From Culex pipiens pallens (taxonomy: Eukaryota > Arthropoda > Insecta > Diptera > Culicidae): a DNA stretch of 64,000 bases. The notes under the pieces are model-generated. The model did not search any database. It was not told where the DNA came from and was given only the letters and a program-made list of their open reading frames with translations. This document shows positions 33,565 to 46,735 of the stretch, in pieces. The stretch's first letter is position 1; the number at the start of each line of letters is the position of its first letter. A program made the translations under genes and the position numbers. The DNA lies in contig NC_068939.1 of NCBI RefSeq assembly GCF_016801865.2, positions 185,170,053-185,234,052 on the forward strand, written 5' to 3'.

Positions 33565-34398
33565 TAGCTTCAGTGAACAACGATGGACACACTGGGGTAC
33601 GTTGGATTGCTATAAGTCTTCTAAGAACTCCTTGATGTTATGACCTGGATATCAACCAGATCAACGGAGGTCTATATGGGTGAATTAACCATCGGTATAG
33701 CTTCATTTTGCTTCAGTGAACCACGATGGATACCCTTCGCCATGTTGGATTATTATGGGTCCTCCAGGAATTCCCGGGAGTTATGACCTGATGATCCAAG
33801 GCTGTATATCATAGGTACTCACGATCCTGCTTTGCATTAGTGTGAGTGCATGACTCCGTGCCACTAAAACCAAAACAATAACAAACGAACAATGGACCGT
33901 GCCAGGAAAAGCAAAACATAAACAATGTCACTGGCAGTGGAGTGAGAGAGTCAGAGATAACGATTTTGACAACCGCACTACTACACACTCGCGAGTACCT
34001 TAGGTAGAAAGCCATGCTGATGATCTACCTAATCAACGGGGGTCTATATGGGTGTATTAACCATTGTAACTATAAGCTTTTTTAGACTAAAAAAAGTTTT
34101 TTATTCAAACCTGGTCATAACTTAAAACTTTGCCAATGGTTGGTATTCAGAAAATCTTATCTCAAGATACAGATTTGCGAAAACATTCACAGCACTTGTG
34201 TATAGACAGACACCATTTTGTATGAAGAATATGAGGCAATAGTGCACAATAACTATTATGGTCATAAAAAAACATCAATGGACAAGGTTTCATACAAATC
34301 TGAAAATGCAATCAAAAGTCGATTTGCAATAACGAAAGGAATTAAATACTTTGTTGAATCCAAATTAACGCCTCATTTTTCTGTTATGTTTCTGTTTC

Positions 34399-34690
34399 AA
34401 TTGGGCCCAAAGGTGAATCTTACATTTGTGATATTATTGTTCACAACGATAAAGCTTATTTTTCTGAGTACAATGACACTTTGTACGACCGAGAAGGATT
34501 TAAAATCGATTTTAAATCAATTTAAAAAAAATCACAGCTCGTTCTAAGCGGACCTTAGTTGATTCATCAAAAAAATGTTGTCCTGTCCTATTTTTTGCAT
34601 TTAAATGAAAAAAAAAATTATCAAAAATGGGTTTTAATCTGTTTTTTACCGTTGAACATAACAATTGACTCAGGGCTTTAGGACCCTATT
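34399..34690 (+). mobile_element. MITE family A, diverged copy in the minisatellite
   Basis: 292 bp from AATTGGGCCCAAAG to GGCTTTAGGACCCTATT. It is more diverged and shorter than the copies at 20608 and 45037, lacking the AAAGCTCCTACTTGACAG section. Confidence 0.85.
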
Positions 34691-37600
34691 GTCTATATGG
34701 GTGAATTGATCATCGGTGTGGCTTCAGGTAGCTTCAGTGAACAACGATAGATACTCTGGGGTACGTTGTTATCGATCATCCAAGAATTCCAGGAAGTGAT
34801 GACCTGATGATCTACCTGATCAACGCGAAACTATATGAGTATATCAACCATCGGTATCGCTTCAAGAAGCTTCAGTGGACCATGATGGACACTTTGCACC
34901 ATGCTGGCCACCCTTACCTTTCATTTGCGGCCATAACATTTGAAATCGGTTAATTTCCATTTTTTGAGCGATTTCCTTCAACGTTCGACATTTTCAAATG
35001 TTGATCCAGCAAACAAAACAGCGCGCTGCTGACAGACCGCGGATGAACTTTTCTTTTGTTCTACAAGGGAAATTGGGGGTAAAACGGTCAAATTGGCAAA
35101 CATTAATGTTTTAAAATTTGGCCATTCTAGTTGAAAGGTCAAATTTGATGTAACAATGCCTAATTTACTGTAAAAATGAATTACATCGCACCCCCGAATC
35201 TTTTTTCGCGGTGTTCATTCGCTCGCGCCAACTCGCGATCTCCGGGCGGTGAACTTTTCGCCCAATTTTGTCGCCGGCACTTTTCAATGAGAAGATTAAT
35301 ACATTTAATGTAGTTTATTTATTGCTTTCTAGCTTTTCTGAGACAGATTGATTTAGGGACCAACAAAGTGGTTAAATCAGTACAAAAGTTATTTTATTGT
35401 TTTCTACATATCTCGAAATATATTTGCTTTGAAAATATTCCTGAAATCGAGAAATAATGGAGCCGGTGCTTACGTCAATCCGCGTTAGCTACCTTGAAAT
35501 TCCATTTACAAGCATTTCAGAAGTTGACATTTTTGTCTCTTACGTCGGTTTGTGGTGTGTTGAAAGTAAATTTGATTCACAATGACAAGAAGCATTTATA
35601 ATTACTATTTCCGATACCTATTTTGAATTACTTGCTGAGTTCCCTCGACTTCATAGGAAATTTTCTTCAGAAAATTTTGATAACAATTATCATCCTGAAG
35701 CATCCAAGAAGCCACAGGCAAATTACTTCGACGTGTACCGCGAGGTGACTACGTGCGCGATTCAAGTACCAGCGAATCCGTGATTAATGAACCATAAATA
35801 CCTCCAACAACAACAACAACAACAACAGCATCGGTTTGACATTAAGGACCAACAAAGCAACCAGCGGAATTGGGTCAATGTCTTTCTGGCTGGTCCAGAC
35901 AAGACACAACAACACAATGAATGATGATGAAGCATCACACACAGAGCCAGAAAGAGAGAAGGAGAAGAAAAACAACTTTTGTTGCACCCCGATGACATTG
36001 CGTTGCTCGCGATGCAATGCATTTTTATGCATATTATGATGTGCGTTTTGCATCGTTAAATGAAAATTAAGAAGGAGTAGAAGTTGAAAACTGGTTGAGA
36101 AGTTTTTTTTTTTTAATCGAAATTATCGAAGAGCAAGTACAGAGCTCAACCATAGAGCTGCAGCTGTTCACATTGAAAAAATAAACTCGTTTCACGTGCG
36201 GCGATGCAACGCGTTTCGTTTGCAGCACCAGAAACGGATATATTCTGAAACTTTGCATCGAGAGCCGGTCGTCGTCGTTGGTCCAAGGATCCAAGTTCTC
36301 GTTAACCTCTCTGTGCATTGAGCCCCTGCCCAGGGTATATTGAAGGCTGACCGGCCGGTTGGGGGTTGCATCGCCACAAGGCGAAAGCAAACGCACTTTT
36401 TGAAGTGCTTTTGCGTGGAAATTCAGAGATTCGTTTTGAATGAGTATAGTTCATTTAGAGAAATACTAAATATACAACATTTCGTTCTTTCGAAAGTTGT
36501 GACCTCGGTGCTATCCGTGCCAACACGTTTGCAGAAGTTCTGTTCTGCCTACATCAACTGTAAATAAATACTGCAGAAATTGTTGTCCTAGGTTTGTTAC
36601 ATTCAGTGATTGCTTTTCAGTCAAAATATGCACGCTCAATTTTATTAAAATTAGTTCCCTTTGATGGTTCCCTTTGTTAATTTCGATCAGCCTATAGTTA
36701 GCAAGTAGCCACACGTAGAAAAATGGGTTCCCAAAATCGTGAACAAGCGTTCATGAATTTGGGAACCACGAACTAGGTGTCCAAATAATCGAAACTCCAG
36801 ATAATCGAGGATTCGGATACAAACGTTCCGTTTTTTCGATTTGTTTATGTCAGGTATGTGAAAGCAATTTGTAGAATTCACCTAACCGAGCAATCCACAG
36901 CCTGATACGTACGGCAGCGTTGACCACGCCAAGACCTTGGCGCCTTAACATTTTTGTTGTACACACGATCGTCGATCGAAACATGATCGCGAACAATTGC
37001 TTTTTCGCGCGCGCGCGCACGTAACCTACACTAAAATGCTAAACTTGCCAAGGCCAATAATCGCAACAAAAAAAAATCGCGAAACTCTCCAAAAGGTTCT
37101 GGAACTGCGAGCAATCGAAAGCGTATCAAAAAGTAGTTTCCTCAGAGGGTTTTGATTGCAAAGGTATCATTTCAATTTTTCAAATTGAGATTTCTAAAGT
37201 CGATCTTGGAACACTTCCTTCGATTAAGACAATTGAGCAAATAATGCAATTTTTCGAATTCCAAAGTCGATATTCATAAAATATGTTTTCTTCCAACAAG
37301 AAGCTTAGATTCGTTAACGCTAATGGTCTGCCTTAGTCAATCAACTCGACAGTCTGAGAAATTGTGAACGCCATCGGCAGTTGCCTGGCCTGCACAGAAA
37401 AAACAATTATCAGCTGACATTGGCCGAGGTCGCCGGCTTCTTCCTCTGACGGGGTGTCTGTATTTGAGTGTTCGTTCTAGTGTTAAGATAATGGAAGCAT
37501 TATTGCACTCACGTTCGTGTGCACATGTCTTGATTGAATTGTTCGAGTTGAGGATGGTTTGGGGCGAAATTTGGACAACAAAATGCACTTATCAGCTGAT

Positions 37601-38105
37601 TAGAGCTTTCGTTGAATGTCTTATCAATACCATGGTTCGATGTTCCAAAAATAAAGCGATTTTCGCAAAATCAGCTTAATGTGCTTTTTAAACCTTGCAA
37701 AAAATGATATAAAATTGAAATAAACAAACGAGAACTACACACCCTTCTCCACCATAATAGCTCTCAATTAAATCAATATATGCGAAAACGCTTCGTTTAT
37801 GACGACGCGACGGCAAGCAACAAACAACTGCGAATAATAATAAACAATTATGACGTGTGTTGAAGGAGGCGTCACGCCACCGTCCGTTGGCCGAATCAAG
37901 TGGACACATCTATCCATTCATCTGTCCGTCCATCCGTCATTCGAGGCGCAACAACGCGGTCAGTTCTATTTATCCACCCGGCGAGTGTTTGTTGATCTAT
38001 GGCGAAACGAGCTTAAGTCATTATTTTTTGCTAGTTTGGTGCGGGAAAAGATTCTCTTTTAACCATGTACTATTCACGAAGGTAAATTTGATAACAGTAG
38101 TTTAT

Positions 38106-38214
38106 GCAACAAGTTGCAAAAAGAGGATTTTTTCAGCACGAGTCGTACATTTATCCAACGAGGTTCACCGAGTTGGATAAATACGTCGAGTGCTGAAAAA
38201 ATCAAGTTTTGCAA
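38106..38214. repeat. Palindromic repeat (GCTGAAAAAATC type)
   Basis: GGATTTTTTCAGCACGAGTC and inverted GTCGAGTGCTGAAAAAATC bracket TTTATCCAACGAGG...GAGTTGGATAAA, so the whole 109 bp can fold on itself. It is a compact MITE-like unit. Confidence 0.75.
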
Positions 38215-39065
38215 CGTGTTCCATACAACATTTTTTGCAATTTCGAAAAACACCAATTGAGTGAAATTTTAAGTCGAATTTTCATGTATTTTGTCAATAA
38301 ATCGTTTAAATCAAAAAAATGTTGAAAAGTGTTACTTTTCGAAACAAGTACTGAAAAGTTCAACTTTTCAGCACCCATTTCAGTGCTGAAAAGTAGAACT
38401 TTTCAGCATTTATTTTGAAAAGTGTTGCTATTCGATTCTTATATTTTTGGTACAGAAAAGTAGGCTATTTCGTCGTTCAAGAATGACAGGAAAAGTAAGT
38501 AGTTTCACGACGGAATTGCAAAAAAATACTTTTCAGAAAAATATGCCTATTTCTAATTTGACTTTTTCGCTGAAAGTTGAATTCCCAAAATACGTATTTT
38601 AAACAACCATTTCAAATCAAATGCATTTGAGGATAACATGTGTTTTTTTGTGATCGCCGAGTATTTTAACTTTTTTGTTTGAATTGATATTTTTCGGCGA
38701 GAAATTATAACACTATTTTAAACGTTTTTTCATACGTTTCGGCTTAATTTCTTCCTTTCGGCAATCATCAGAACTTAAAAATCTCTTCCAGATTTTCCAG
38801 ATAGTCCATGAACCACTTGGACACGTTTTTAAAAGGTATTTTTCGAAAAGCCCCCCATACAAAAAATATTTCCGAAAAGCAAACAATTTTCCTTTTTTGA
38901 CTTTGCTGATCGTACTGCTGGTTGCTAGATACAGCATTGGGATGTATATATTTTTACTAACTGAAAATGCAAATGAGATATTTTTGCAAACAGGGTCAGT
39001 ACTAGGCCCTCATTTCTCAACTCGCGATATCTCGATAACTATTAGAATTCTTGAAGAATAAAAAA

Positions 39066-39146
39066 TATCGATGCCCGTGTGCTCTCTTGTACTATCTAGA
39101 TAGGAATCCCAGCAAGGTTGGTACAAGAGGGACACCGGCATCGATA
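39066..39146. repeat. 81-nt imperfect hairpin
   Basis: TATCGATGCCCGTGTGCTCT pairs with AGAGGGACACCGGCATCGATA, continuing through TTGTAC/GTACAA, with one bulge and two mismatches and a loop of about 28 nt. The form is like a microRNA precursor, but a short MITE is as likely. Confidence 0.7.
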
Positions 39147-39379
39147 TGTTGTTGAAGTTATTTTTTATTTTTTGGCGGTTTAAAAAAAAGTCGTGTTGAA
39201 AATATTATAAACCACAAAATAAATAACATTAAATAAAATGAAAGATACGAAACCTTTTAGAAAAAAAACTCAAGAAATTTTTGTTTTTGTTGGTATTTTG
39301 AAGTTTCAACAGAAATTTAAATTTGCAACTTCATTTTGGTGGTACCTTTTTTAAGTATATTAAAACATGTATTTGCCTG

Positions 39380-39497
39380 GGGACCATCCATAAACGACGT
39401 GTACATTTTTTTTTAAATCTCGAACCCTCGTCTATACGAAAAAAATCTTTATGTATGGAGCGTGGAACGTGTCCACGTGATTTATGGATAGTACCCT
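39380..39497. mobile_element. MITE with GGGACCATCC tips, copy 2
   Basis: 118 bp, ends GGGACCATCCATAAACGACGT and CACGTGATTTATGGATAGTACCC, related to 19665-19816 but without the G-run. Confidence 0.8.
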
Positions 39498-42400
39498 GGT
39501 TGGTATTGACAAACCATTTTAAAAACTCAACTCATTTAGGGAAACCGTGGAGATTTTTCCTTATCTCCTTAAAAAAGTGGAGCAACACATCTTGTCAATA
39601 AATGGCTGTTATGGTGGTGAGAATTTGGTTCAAGAGGAATTGGTTCTATTCCCAATTATCAATTCCTAGGCAACTTGAGCTTAGACAATGATCACATCAC
39701 ATGGCGAAATCCAGTCTGTAATCGAAAAGTCGGTACAAAGTTGTAAGTTCTTTAAAAAGATCCCATATTATCTCATTGAATAATCTTTGGATTCCCCCAT
39801 AATCCGGAATCCGGAAGACCAGTCACATCTTACGATAAGAGCCACCGAAACGCATTGACCTCTTGAGCAAAGCGCTTCATCTTCTTTCTAAAGGGGGAAG
39901 AACGCAGGCAAATTCCTCGCGCGCGCCATTTGGATTTCCATAAAATTTGAATTTCCGATTAAGCCGGGGCGTCGATCGCAAAGAAGCAGATGATGATGAT
40001 GATGGATTGGTGGTGTTTGAAGTTTGTTGTTTTCGGGGGTAGAGAGAAAAAATATTAGCGCTCCTCTGTCCGGCCGGAGCTTCTGCTGCAGCTCATCGGA
40101 CAGTAGTCGAGAGGGACTTTGAAACGAGTTTGTACAATTAATTCAATATTTGACGAGGGGGGGCACACCAACCACCACACAGTGAGACGTTGAGACAACC
40201 AGACAGAGAGAGAGAAGCAGGAAAAACGCCGGGTCTGACCTTGATCTTGACGTAATCACACACTGACTTAGACGGTTGCAGTGCCGGGGCCCGGGCCCAC
40301 GAGGAACCGGTTTTTCGTAGGCCGCATGGAAATTTGCGGATTGGAGTGATTTGTGTGTGTTGTTTTATCTAATTTTTTTTTTTTGATCAATTGAGAGGCT
40401 TGAGCATGAGGTATTGAGATTTTGTTACAGGTTCAACGGCCTGTGGTAGAGGGGCGATAAGCCGAAATTTGAGTACTTGTGAGGAAGGCTTTTGTGTTCC
40501 TCTAGCAAATATTGCAAATACGTTCAAAGAGTTAATACTGCGACGACAAATTTAATGAAAAACGGCGCCGTCAAGTGAGCAAAGGTCATCCGTATGATCG
40601 TTAAACAGACATTACTGACGACATCACATCACATCAAGTCAGTCTCCAGATTAAATCACACAAACACACAAGGTCAAGGTCGGGGCCACTTACCGGTCCG
40701 TATGTTGGAGTTCCTCGGATATATGGCCAGTCGTCCAATGGTGAGGCTGCTACGAACACTGCGCATTTTCGCTGCCTTTTAGACGAACCTAATGTCGCAC
40801 TCTTTAGCTCTGTTACGGTACACACTCTTAAATCCCCAACACAAACAGAGATGTTATTTTCACAGCTTGGAATCTCTCACACAGCACTGCCCTAATTGAT
40901 ACGATTTTCTTCTTCTCTTTGAGTCTCCAATAATTGATGATCGTCCAACTTATGCACTTTTAATTTCTGGAAAATAAAATGAAAAATAAACAAAATTAGT
41001 AATGTTGCATCAGCAGATTTAGTTCAGATTAAAATCTACCCTTTCCCAGCGAACTTAGCTTCTATTGTTGGCTTTTTGCGTTCTCCGCCGTTTTAAAATT
41101 ACCTTCTCTCGTCACCAGAAGAGTGTGTCTCAAAACCGCGCGCGCTAACAAACCGCGAACAACGACGCGTTACATCACAAACCTCTCGATCAAACTCATA
41201 CCACCTTCCCTCCTAAATATGAGTCTCGGTGTTCACGACTCGTGGTGGTTCAGAGAGTTCACCATTACACGAATCTATACCTAACAGCTACAAAAACTCA
41301 CGATCACGATCGAGAGATTCTGTTTTGCTTCCACCGATCGAGATCCTGGCGTTGTTTTTGGTTCTACTTTCACTTTTTTTCTTGTTTTACTTTTTGAGTT
41401 TCGATCGAGTCAACCCGAGACCGATCGACCGTACAGCTTGGTGGTTCGATCACGATTAAACCGGAGCCACCGACCCGACTCTACGCCTCGAAGCACAGGT
41501 CGCTTTGAGACGTGTACACGAGCGTTCTTTACGATGTTTACCAACGCCAGACGGCGGCGGCGGCGGCGACGCGATGACGAAGCATTATTTGATCGAATTT
41601 ATGTTGGGTTAAAGTTGAGACTTTGGTTGTATTTCTGCGTCACATCAGTACCAAAAAAAAAAGGTTTTATTTGCGTTCTGATTAGATCTATTTTAGTAGA
41701 GATATGTCGAAGATCGCCAGATTTTTTTTTTTTTTTGGGAGGGTGGTCCAGCCGCACATTGTTGATGTTGAAACCTCTTAACTGGGCCCTCGTCCTGTCA
41801 CGTCCGTCAGTAGTCTTGTCGTACATTACAACAAGAATCAGATCTGTCAATGAATTGGTACACTTCGACCAAATAAACACTGACGCTGAATGGATCTGAC
41901 TCTAGAATAAATGCACAGTTGTGTGTTATTCATAAGTCCAACTTATTCAATTATTCATTTAAGTCCAAATATTCATTTGCTAACTACTTTGGATTGAAAA
42001 TCTAAATTTTAGTCTAAAATCCTCTAAACTTAATGTTCAAAACTAAACGTTCCTTTAACTGTTGTCTATCAAAAAACAGTATAAATTGTGAACTGATATA
42101 CAAATAGGATAGAAATCGCGATTTGAAAAAGAAATGACCATTTACGTCAAAAGATCCGTTTCCTCAATTCGCAACAATGGTCAATACAACCATAATCCGA
42201 AAACCGTTAGTTCAACAGATCAACGAATTTTGTCCGATATCATTACATTATTGATTGATCGAGACTCTATGGACAATTTGACATAAAAGAATGCCTAGTA
42301 TTCTACATCAATCAAAGTTTATTGACAGCATTACTCTTACTTAACAATTGCAACGAACTTAAACATCAAATAGATTTGGAAAGCATACAGATTTACTTTA

Positions 42401-42734
42401 AATGCTAATGCTAAGCAACAAATCAATTGTACTATCCTAAAGTCCCACCTAAATCCCACATTGTGATAGTGAAAAAGTCACAGAAGCAGCGGTGTCTTGT
42501 GCAATTGTGATATTTTCACTATCGGAGAACTACCTAGTTCACGAAGACAGCTTATCGGTCAACGCTTAAGCCCTGGGCTGCGACAAAGCGAGTTCTCGTA
42601 GCATGAAGTGGTATCCATAGTGCTTATAAAAAAGAATTTATACCCAAATTTTAACTAATGCACTAGGATCAAATCATGCCCATTGACTTTACAAGGCCCA
42701 GGGTGTCGAAGATCGCTAGATTTATAAAATTATA

Positions 42735-43102
42735 TACAGTCCAGACTCGATTATCCAAAGGCCCCTGAAAAATTTCACTTCGGATAGTCGAATCACGTAA
42801 AATATTATTTTTTTCTTTGTCTTATTTTTTTATTTTCTAGCTTAAGTATGCCCCCTAACTATGTTAGAGTGATTTAGAATTTTTAAATTCAAGGTGGCTG
42901 CCTATATGCCGGAAATATTAAAAAAAAGCATATTATTATTTAATAGGCAATTTTATTTCAATTTTTACTTAAGTGGGGTCGCAGATTTCGAATTTGATGT
43001 TAAATAAAAACAAGAAAATTAAAAAAAAACGAAAACAAAATGTTTTGTTCGTGATTTGAATACCCGAAGTCCCATACAAACCTTCGGATCGGATTTCTGT
43101 GG
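42735..43102. mobile_element. pogo/Tigger-like MITE
   Basis: The ends ACAGTCCAGACTCGATTATCC and (inverted) GGATCGGATTTCTGT, with inner ACTTCGGATAGTCGAATCACG and its inverted partner, enclose about 370 bp containing TGGGGTCGCAGATTTCGAATTT. The 3' part recurs at 61095-61232 and a 5' piece at 26797. CGATTATCCGAAG-type tips recall pogo-group elements; this is a resemblance, not a proven assignment. Confidence 0.6.
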
Positions 43103-45036
43103 TTTAAATAACCAATAGGCCACAAACATCTTGAGATTTTTCGATTTTTAAGTTTGTATTTTTTGCTTTGCATGAAACTTTGTCCGTTCATTCCCTATAA
43201 TAAGAAGTCTTCATACAGTTGTGGGGGATGGTCATACATAATGGGTACGTAAATATATGAGAGTCTGTATCTTAAGAGAGGATTTTCTGATGGATTATAA
43301 CTAGTATTATTCAGAAAATTAGTTACACTCTGACAAAAGTTACCCATTTCTTTAATAACTTTTTTTCTCTTAAAGTTGGATTCCCAAATTACGTATATTT
43401 TCGAAACTTTAAAAATCGAAAAGTACTTTACCGAATTTTTAAAAAAGTGAACCGTTTTGGAGTTACAGTCCTTTTAGGTTATAATTTTCGCAAATTTGAA
43501 CATTTTTCGATTTTTTTTATACTTTATAAAGGAAATCCACATCTGAAAAAATATTTTTGGAAAGCAGAGCAAATTTCCAAAAACTATTTCTCCGAGACTT
43601 TGAAAATCGGACAGTTAGTTTATGAGATACTACAGCCTCACACAGAATTCGAATCGATGAAAATTAGTTTTTCTATGTGGCAAAAACTAAAAAAAAATAT
43701 TAAATGTTTTTCGGAGAAATGGGAATTGTGTAGGAAACGAATTGAGGCGGATTTTAAATTATTTCAAATATGACCCTAGTATTTGTCCCTATTTTGGCAC
43801 TACTAAGCCGAGCGCACTTTTAATTTGATGTATTCTCAAAGGCTGCTATAAGCAGCCTTGCTTATATTACATGAATAAGTTGGCTAATGCTCGTACTAAA
43901 TCACAATTTTGATAGAAATATTTTATATCGCTGTATAAGCCCGAAATACTAAAGACACATTCCGGCGTAGCAACGTAACGAAACGGAATGAGAAATAGCA
44001 AAATTTTGACCCTTTTCGGTTTCGTACAAATTAATAAGTCATGTTTTAGTTATTATAAACATTTATTATTGTTTATCTAGCAGCTGTGATAAATAATTAA
44101 AATGTTAGACTTATCAGTCAAAACGTGTCGTTTTTGTCGCTGGAGAATGTGTCTAATACATTTTTCGTCCCTATTTTGGGTCTATTGCTCCTAGGATACG
44201 TGCCTATTTTCGACCTACCTTCTGAAATGCACAATTAAGTTTGGTAGACCTAAAATAGGTACTAGGCCCAAAATAGGGTCAAATATCCTAATTCATTGAT
44301 TATATTTAAAAAAACTATTTTGATTATTATTTTCTGTTTTTTTTCGTTTATTTTATTTGAACATTAACAGTTTTTTACGAAGATAATATTTTTATTGCAT
44401 TCTCTCAAAAAATCTGAACATGATTTTTCTGGAAATTCCATATTTGTTCTAGTTTTCAAAAATGAGCTGTACTTAGGATTTTTTTGAAAAGATTATGTGT
44501 GTTTTTACTTCTTTTTAAAAATTACCAGTTTTTTTTAATATTTAAAAAGGGAGAATTTTCTAATGATTTGGTATTGTTTTAATTCTGTTTTAGATTTTTG
44601 TTGATTTATTATTTTTTTTTAAATAAAACATTTCTTTGCGAATAAAATTAAATTTGAATGGGAGGTTTTGCATCTTTTTTTTGCATTATTTTAAATATTG
44701 AACTTTGAAAAATAATTTAGTTTTCAAATAATATTTTGTGAGATTTTGTTTTCTTTTAGGGAACAAAAAAATACGTCATCTTCAACGTGTTTGCTTGTAA
44801 AAAAGATCGTCAAAATTGATGCAAGTTACTGATAATTTTTTTTAGAGAATTCGCATGTACGAGAGTTGAAAATTAAAGGGGGACACAAGTTCTTGAAAAT
44901 AAGCCAAGGGAGTGGGAAATGGTTCGAAAAATGGTTTATTTAAAACAAAAATCTTCATCATGTTTTGACACTTTAAAAGATTTTTTTTGTAGATTTCTAG
45001 ATTTCTGCTAGGTTTTTTTTTTTCAGAAAAATTAAC
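43103..45036. other. Gene-free AT-rich DNA
   Basis: No gene or clear repeat boundary. Open frames present are short, low complexity and unlike known families. Confidence 0.5.
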
Positions 45037-45367
45037 AATTGGGTCCTAAAATGAAGCTTAGATTGCTGATATTATTGTTTACAGCGATAAAGCTAATTTT
45101 TCTGAGTACAATGACCCTTTGTACGACCACAAAGAGTTTAAAATGGATTTTTAAATCAATTTTGAAAAATTATACTCGCGGTCCTTCTTGACAGAAAAGC
45201 TCCTACTTGACAGCTCGTTCCAAGGGGACCATAGTTAATTCATCGAAAAAATGTTGTCTTGTCAATAACTTTTTTGCATAAAAATGAAAAAAAAGATCAG
45301 AAATGGTTTTTAATCGTGTTTTTTACCGTTGTACATAAAAATTGACATAGGGCTTTAGTACCCAATT
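45037..45367 (+). mobile_element. MITE family A, full copy 2
   Basis: 331 bp from AATTGGGTCCTAAAATG to GGCTTTAGTACCCAATT. It is the best reference copy in the window for the interrupted element at 52201-54918. Confidence 0.9.
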
Positions 45368-46735
45368 CTCGAAAAACAAATATTGTTGTGTAATATTTAT
45401 TTATGCTGTAAGTTTGTGCATTCTTTCGATTTTCTCTGAAAAATAAGTGATTTTCAAACAGCAATTTAACTTTTTCAGTCTGCACGAAATAGATTGGTCA
45501 TGCTCATGAGTCGCAATTCTGCAATAATTTTTCAATTGAGAGAATCCATGACTGATTTTGCTTATTACAGAAGTATTGTATGATTTTGCTGAACACTCTG
45601 TATCATAAAAAAAAACTTTGAATATTTCCATTCTTTTAAACAGGAACATTTTGTTCTCATTATTTCAGACTTTGTGGAGAGAGAGGGAGGTTGACATTTC
45701 TAAAAAAAAAAAGTGTCTCCCTTGTTTATAGATTGCACCATATTAATTTGAAAATGGCTTATAACTTGAAAACAGTTCATTTATTGTTTTTTTTTAAATT
45801 TAAAGTGCTAATCAATTGAACTAATAACAAGGAAAGGGCCAAGCACACCAAGTCGATCAGATACATAAAATTTTGGTATGAACAGTAAATAAAATTGTAT
45901 GGAGACTATTATGAACTAACTGTATATACATTTTGTCTAATATAATTATTTATAAGCGAACGTTTTTGATAAGTATAAAATAAATAGCTTAAAACAAGAT
46001 GTAATTTTCGTTAAGAAATCATGCCTTAGTCCAATGACTTATTCCAAACATTCAAACTGGACATAATTCTTACATATTCAGCAGAAAAAAAAGCTCGATC
46101 ATAAGCAAGCAAAGAATAATTACTTCGTCCAGCGAATAACCTGTTCTTTCAGCACTTGCTTCCTACCAAAAAAAGATATCAGTAATGGTAAGGAAGGATA
46201 TTGGCAATATTTTTTTTACGATCGTTCTGAACACAAAACAAGTTTTCTTGAGCTGCTTTTTTGTACTTCACAGTGCAAAATTGCGTACTTTCTCATTTGA
46301 CCTTCCATGCTGATAAAGCAATTAAGACAACTTTAGTCCAAAGGTCAAACGAAATTCCTGGGAGGTCAATCAATTCACCGGAAGCTGGACCATCCCAGAG
46401 AGAACCACCATTTGTTTACAAAACACTAGATCTTTTGCTAGAGAGTGGGCAGTTTTCCAAATTTTCCACCTTGCAAGTGCGCGGAAAAACAAATCACTTT
46501 TGCGCCGCGGCCACTTGCGCTCGGAGGTGATTACGAAATACTATTTACTTTCGCCTCAGCTTTTGAAACCAGTGGATCAACGCGTGCGGAGAGTTCCACA
46601 GCCCAGCTAGAGTGGTCACAGCGAGGGGAACCTGCGCAACTGGATGAGGAGGAGGCCACGGCCACGGACAGATGGTAGAACGGAACGACTTTAGGAAGAA
46701 GAAAACAATCTAACTCAATTACGTCGCCATAAAAC
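45368..46735. other. Gene-free DNA left of the LTR element
   Basis: AT-rich to about 46260, then more GC-rich (46450-46680) with short open frames. No family recognised. The final four bases AAAC duplicate those after the LTR element at 49318-49321. Confidence 0.5.

Larger units (their letters stand above)
33230..34900. repeat. Degenerate minisatellite, unit about 140-160 bp
   Basis: Several diverged units share GATCAACGGAGGTCTATATG, GGTGAATTAACCATCG, CTTCAGTGAACAACGATGG and the block ATGACCTGATGATC. Copies are seen near 33290, 33660, 34035, 34690 and 34825. They are interrupted by the MITEs at 33327-33564 and 34399-34690, by 33790-34015 and by 34070-34398. Confidence 0.8.
32338..35300. mobile_element. 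Long inverted-repeat element containing a minisatellite
   Basis: The left arm 32338-32815 and right arm 34907-35300 are inverted copies, outer tip ATTAATCTTCTCATTGAAAA. The right arm lacks about 88 bp present in the left arm, between TTCGGGG and TGCGATGTAATTC. The interior holds a degenerate tandem repeat with two MITE insertions. No transposase frame and no clear target duplication were found, so the class is open. Confidence 0.8.
35301..42734. other. Gene-free region
   Basis: No gene recognised. It holds an (AAC)n microsatellite at about 35809-35830, a hairpin GTTCCCAAAATCGTGAAC/GTTCATGAATTTGGGAAC at 36726-36764, palindromic repeats at 38106-38214 and 38320-38420, a hairpin at 39066-39146 and a MITE at 39380-39497. 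The segment 40060-41900 is less AT-rich with CG-rich patches. A minus-strand splice-donor-like CCG|GTAAGTGG at about 40690-40697 hints at a non-coding or orphan 5' exon there. Confidence 0.5.

Noticed and set aside
41438..41899. 153-codon open frame with an arginine run
   Set aside because: No domain, contains CGG-repeat and poly-T derived residues, no splice context or start context that persuades.
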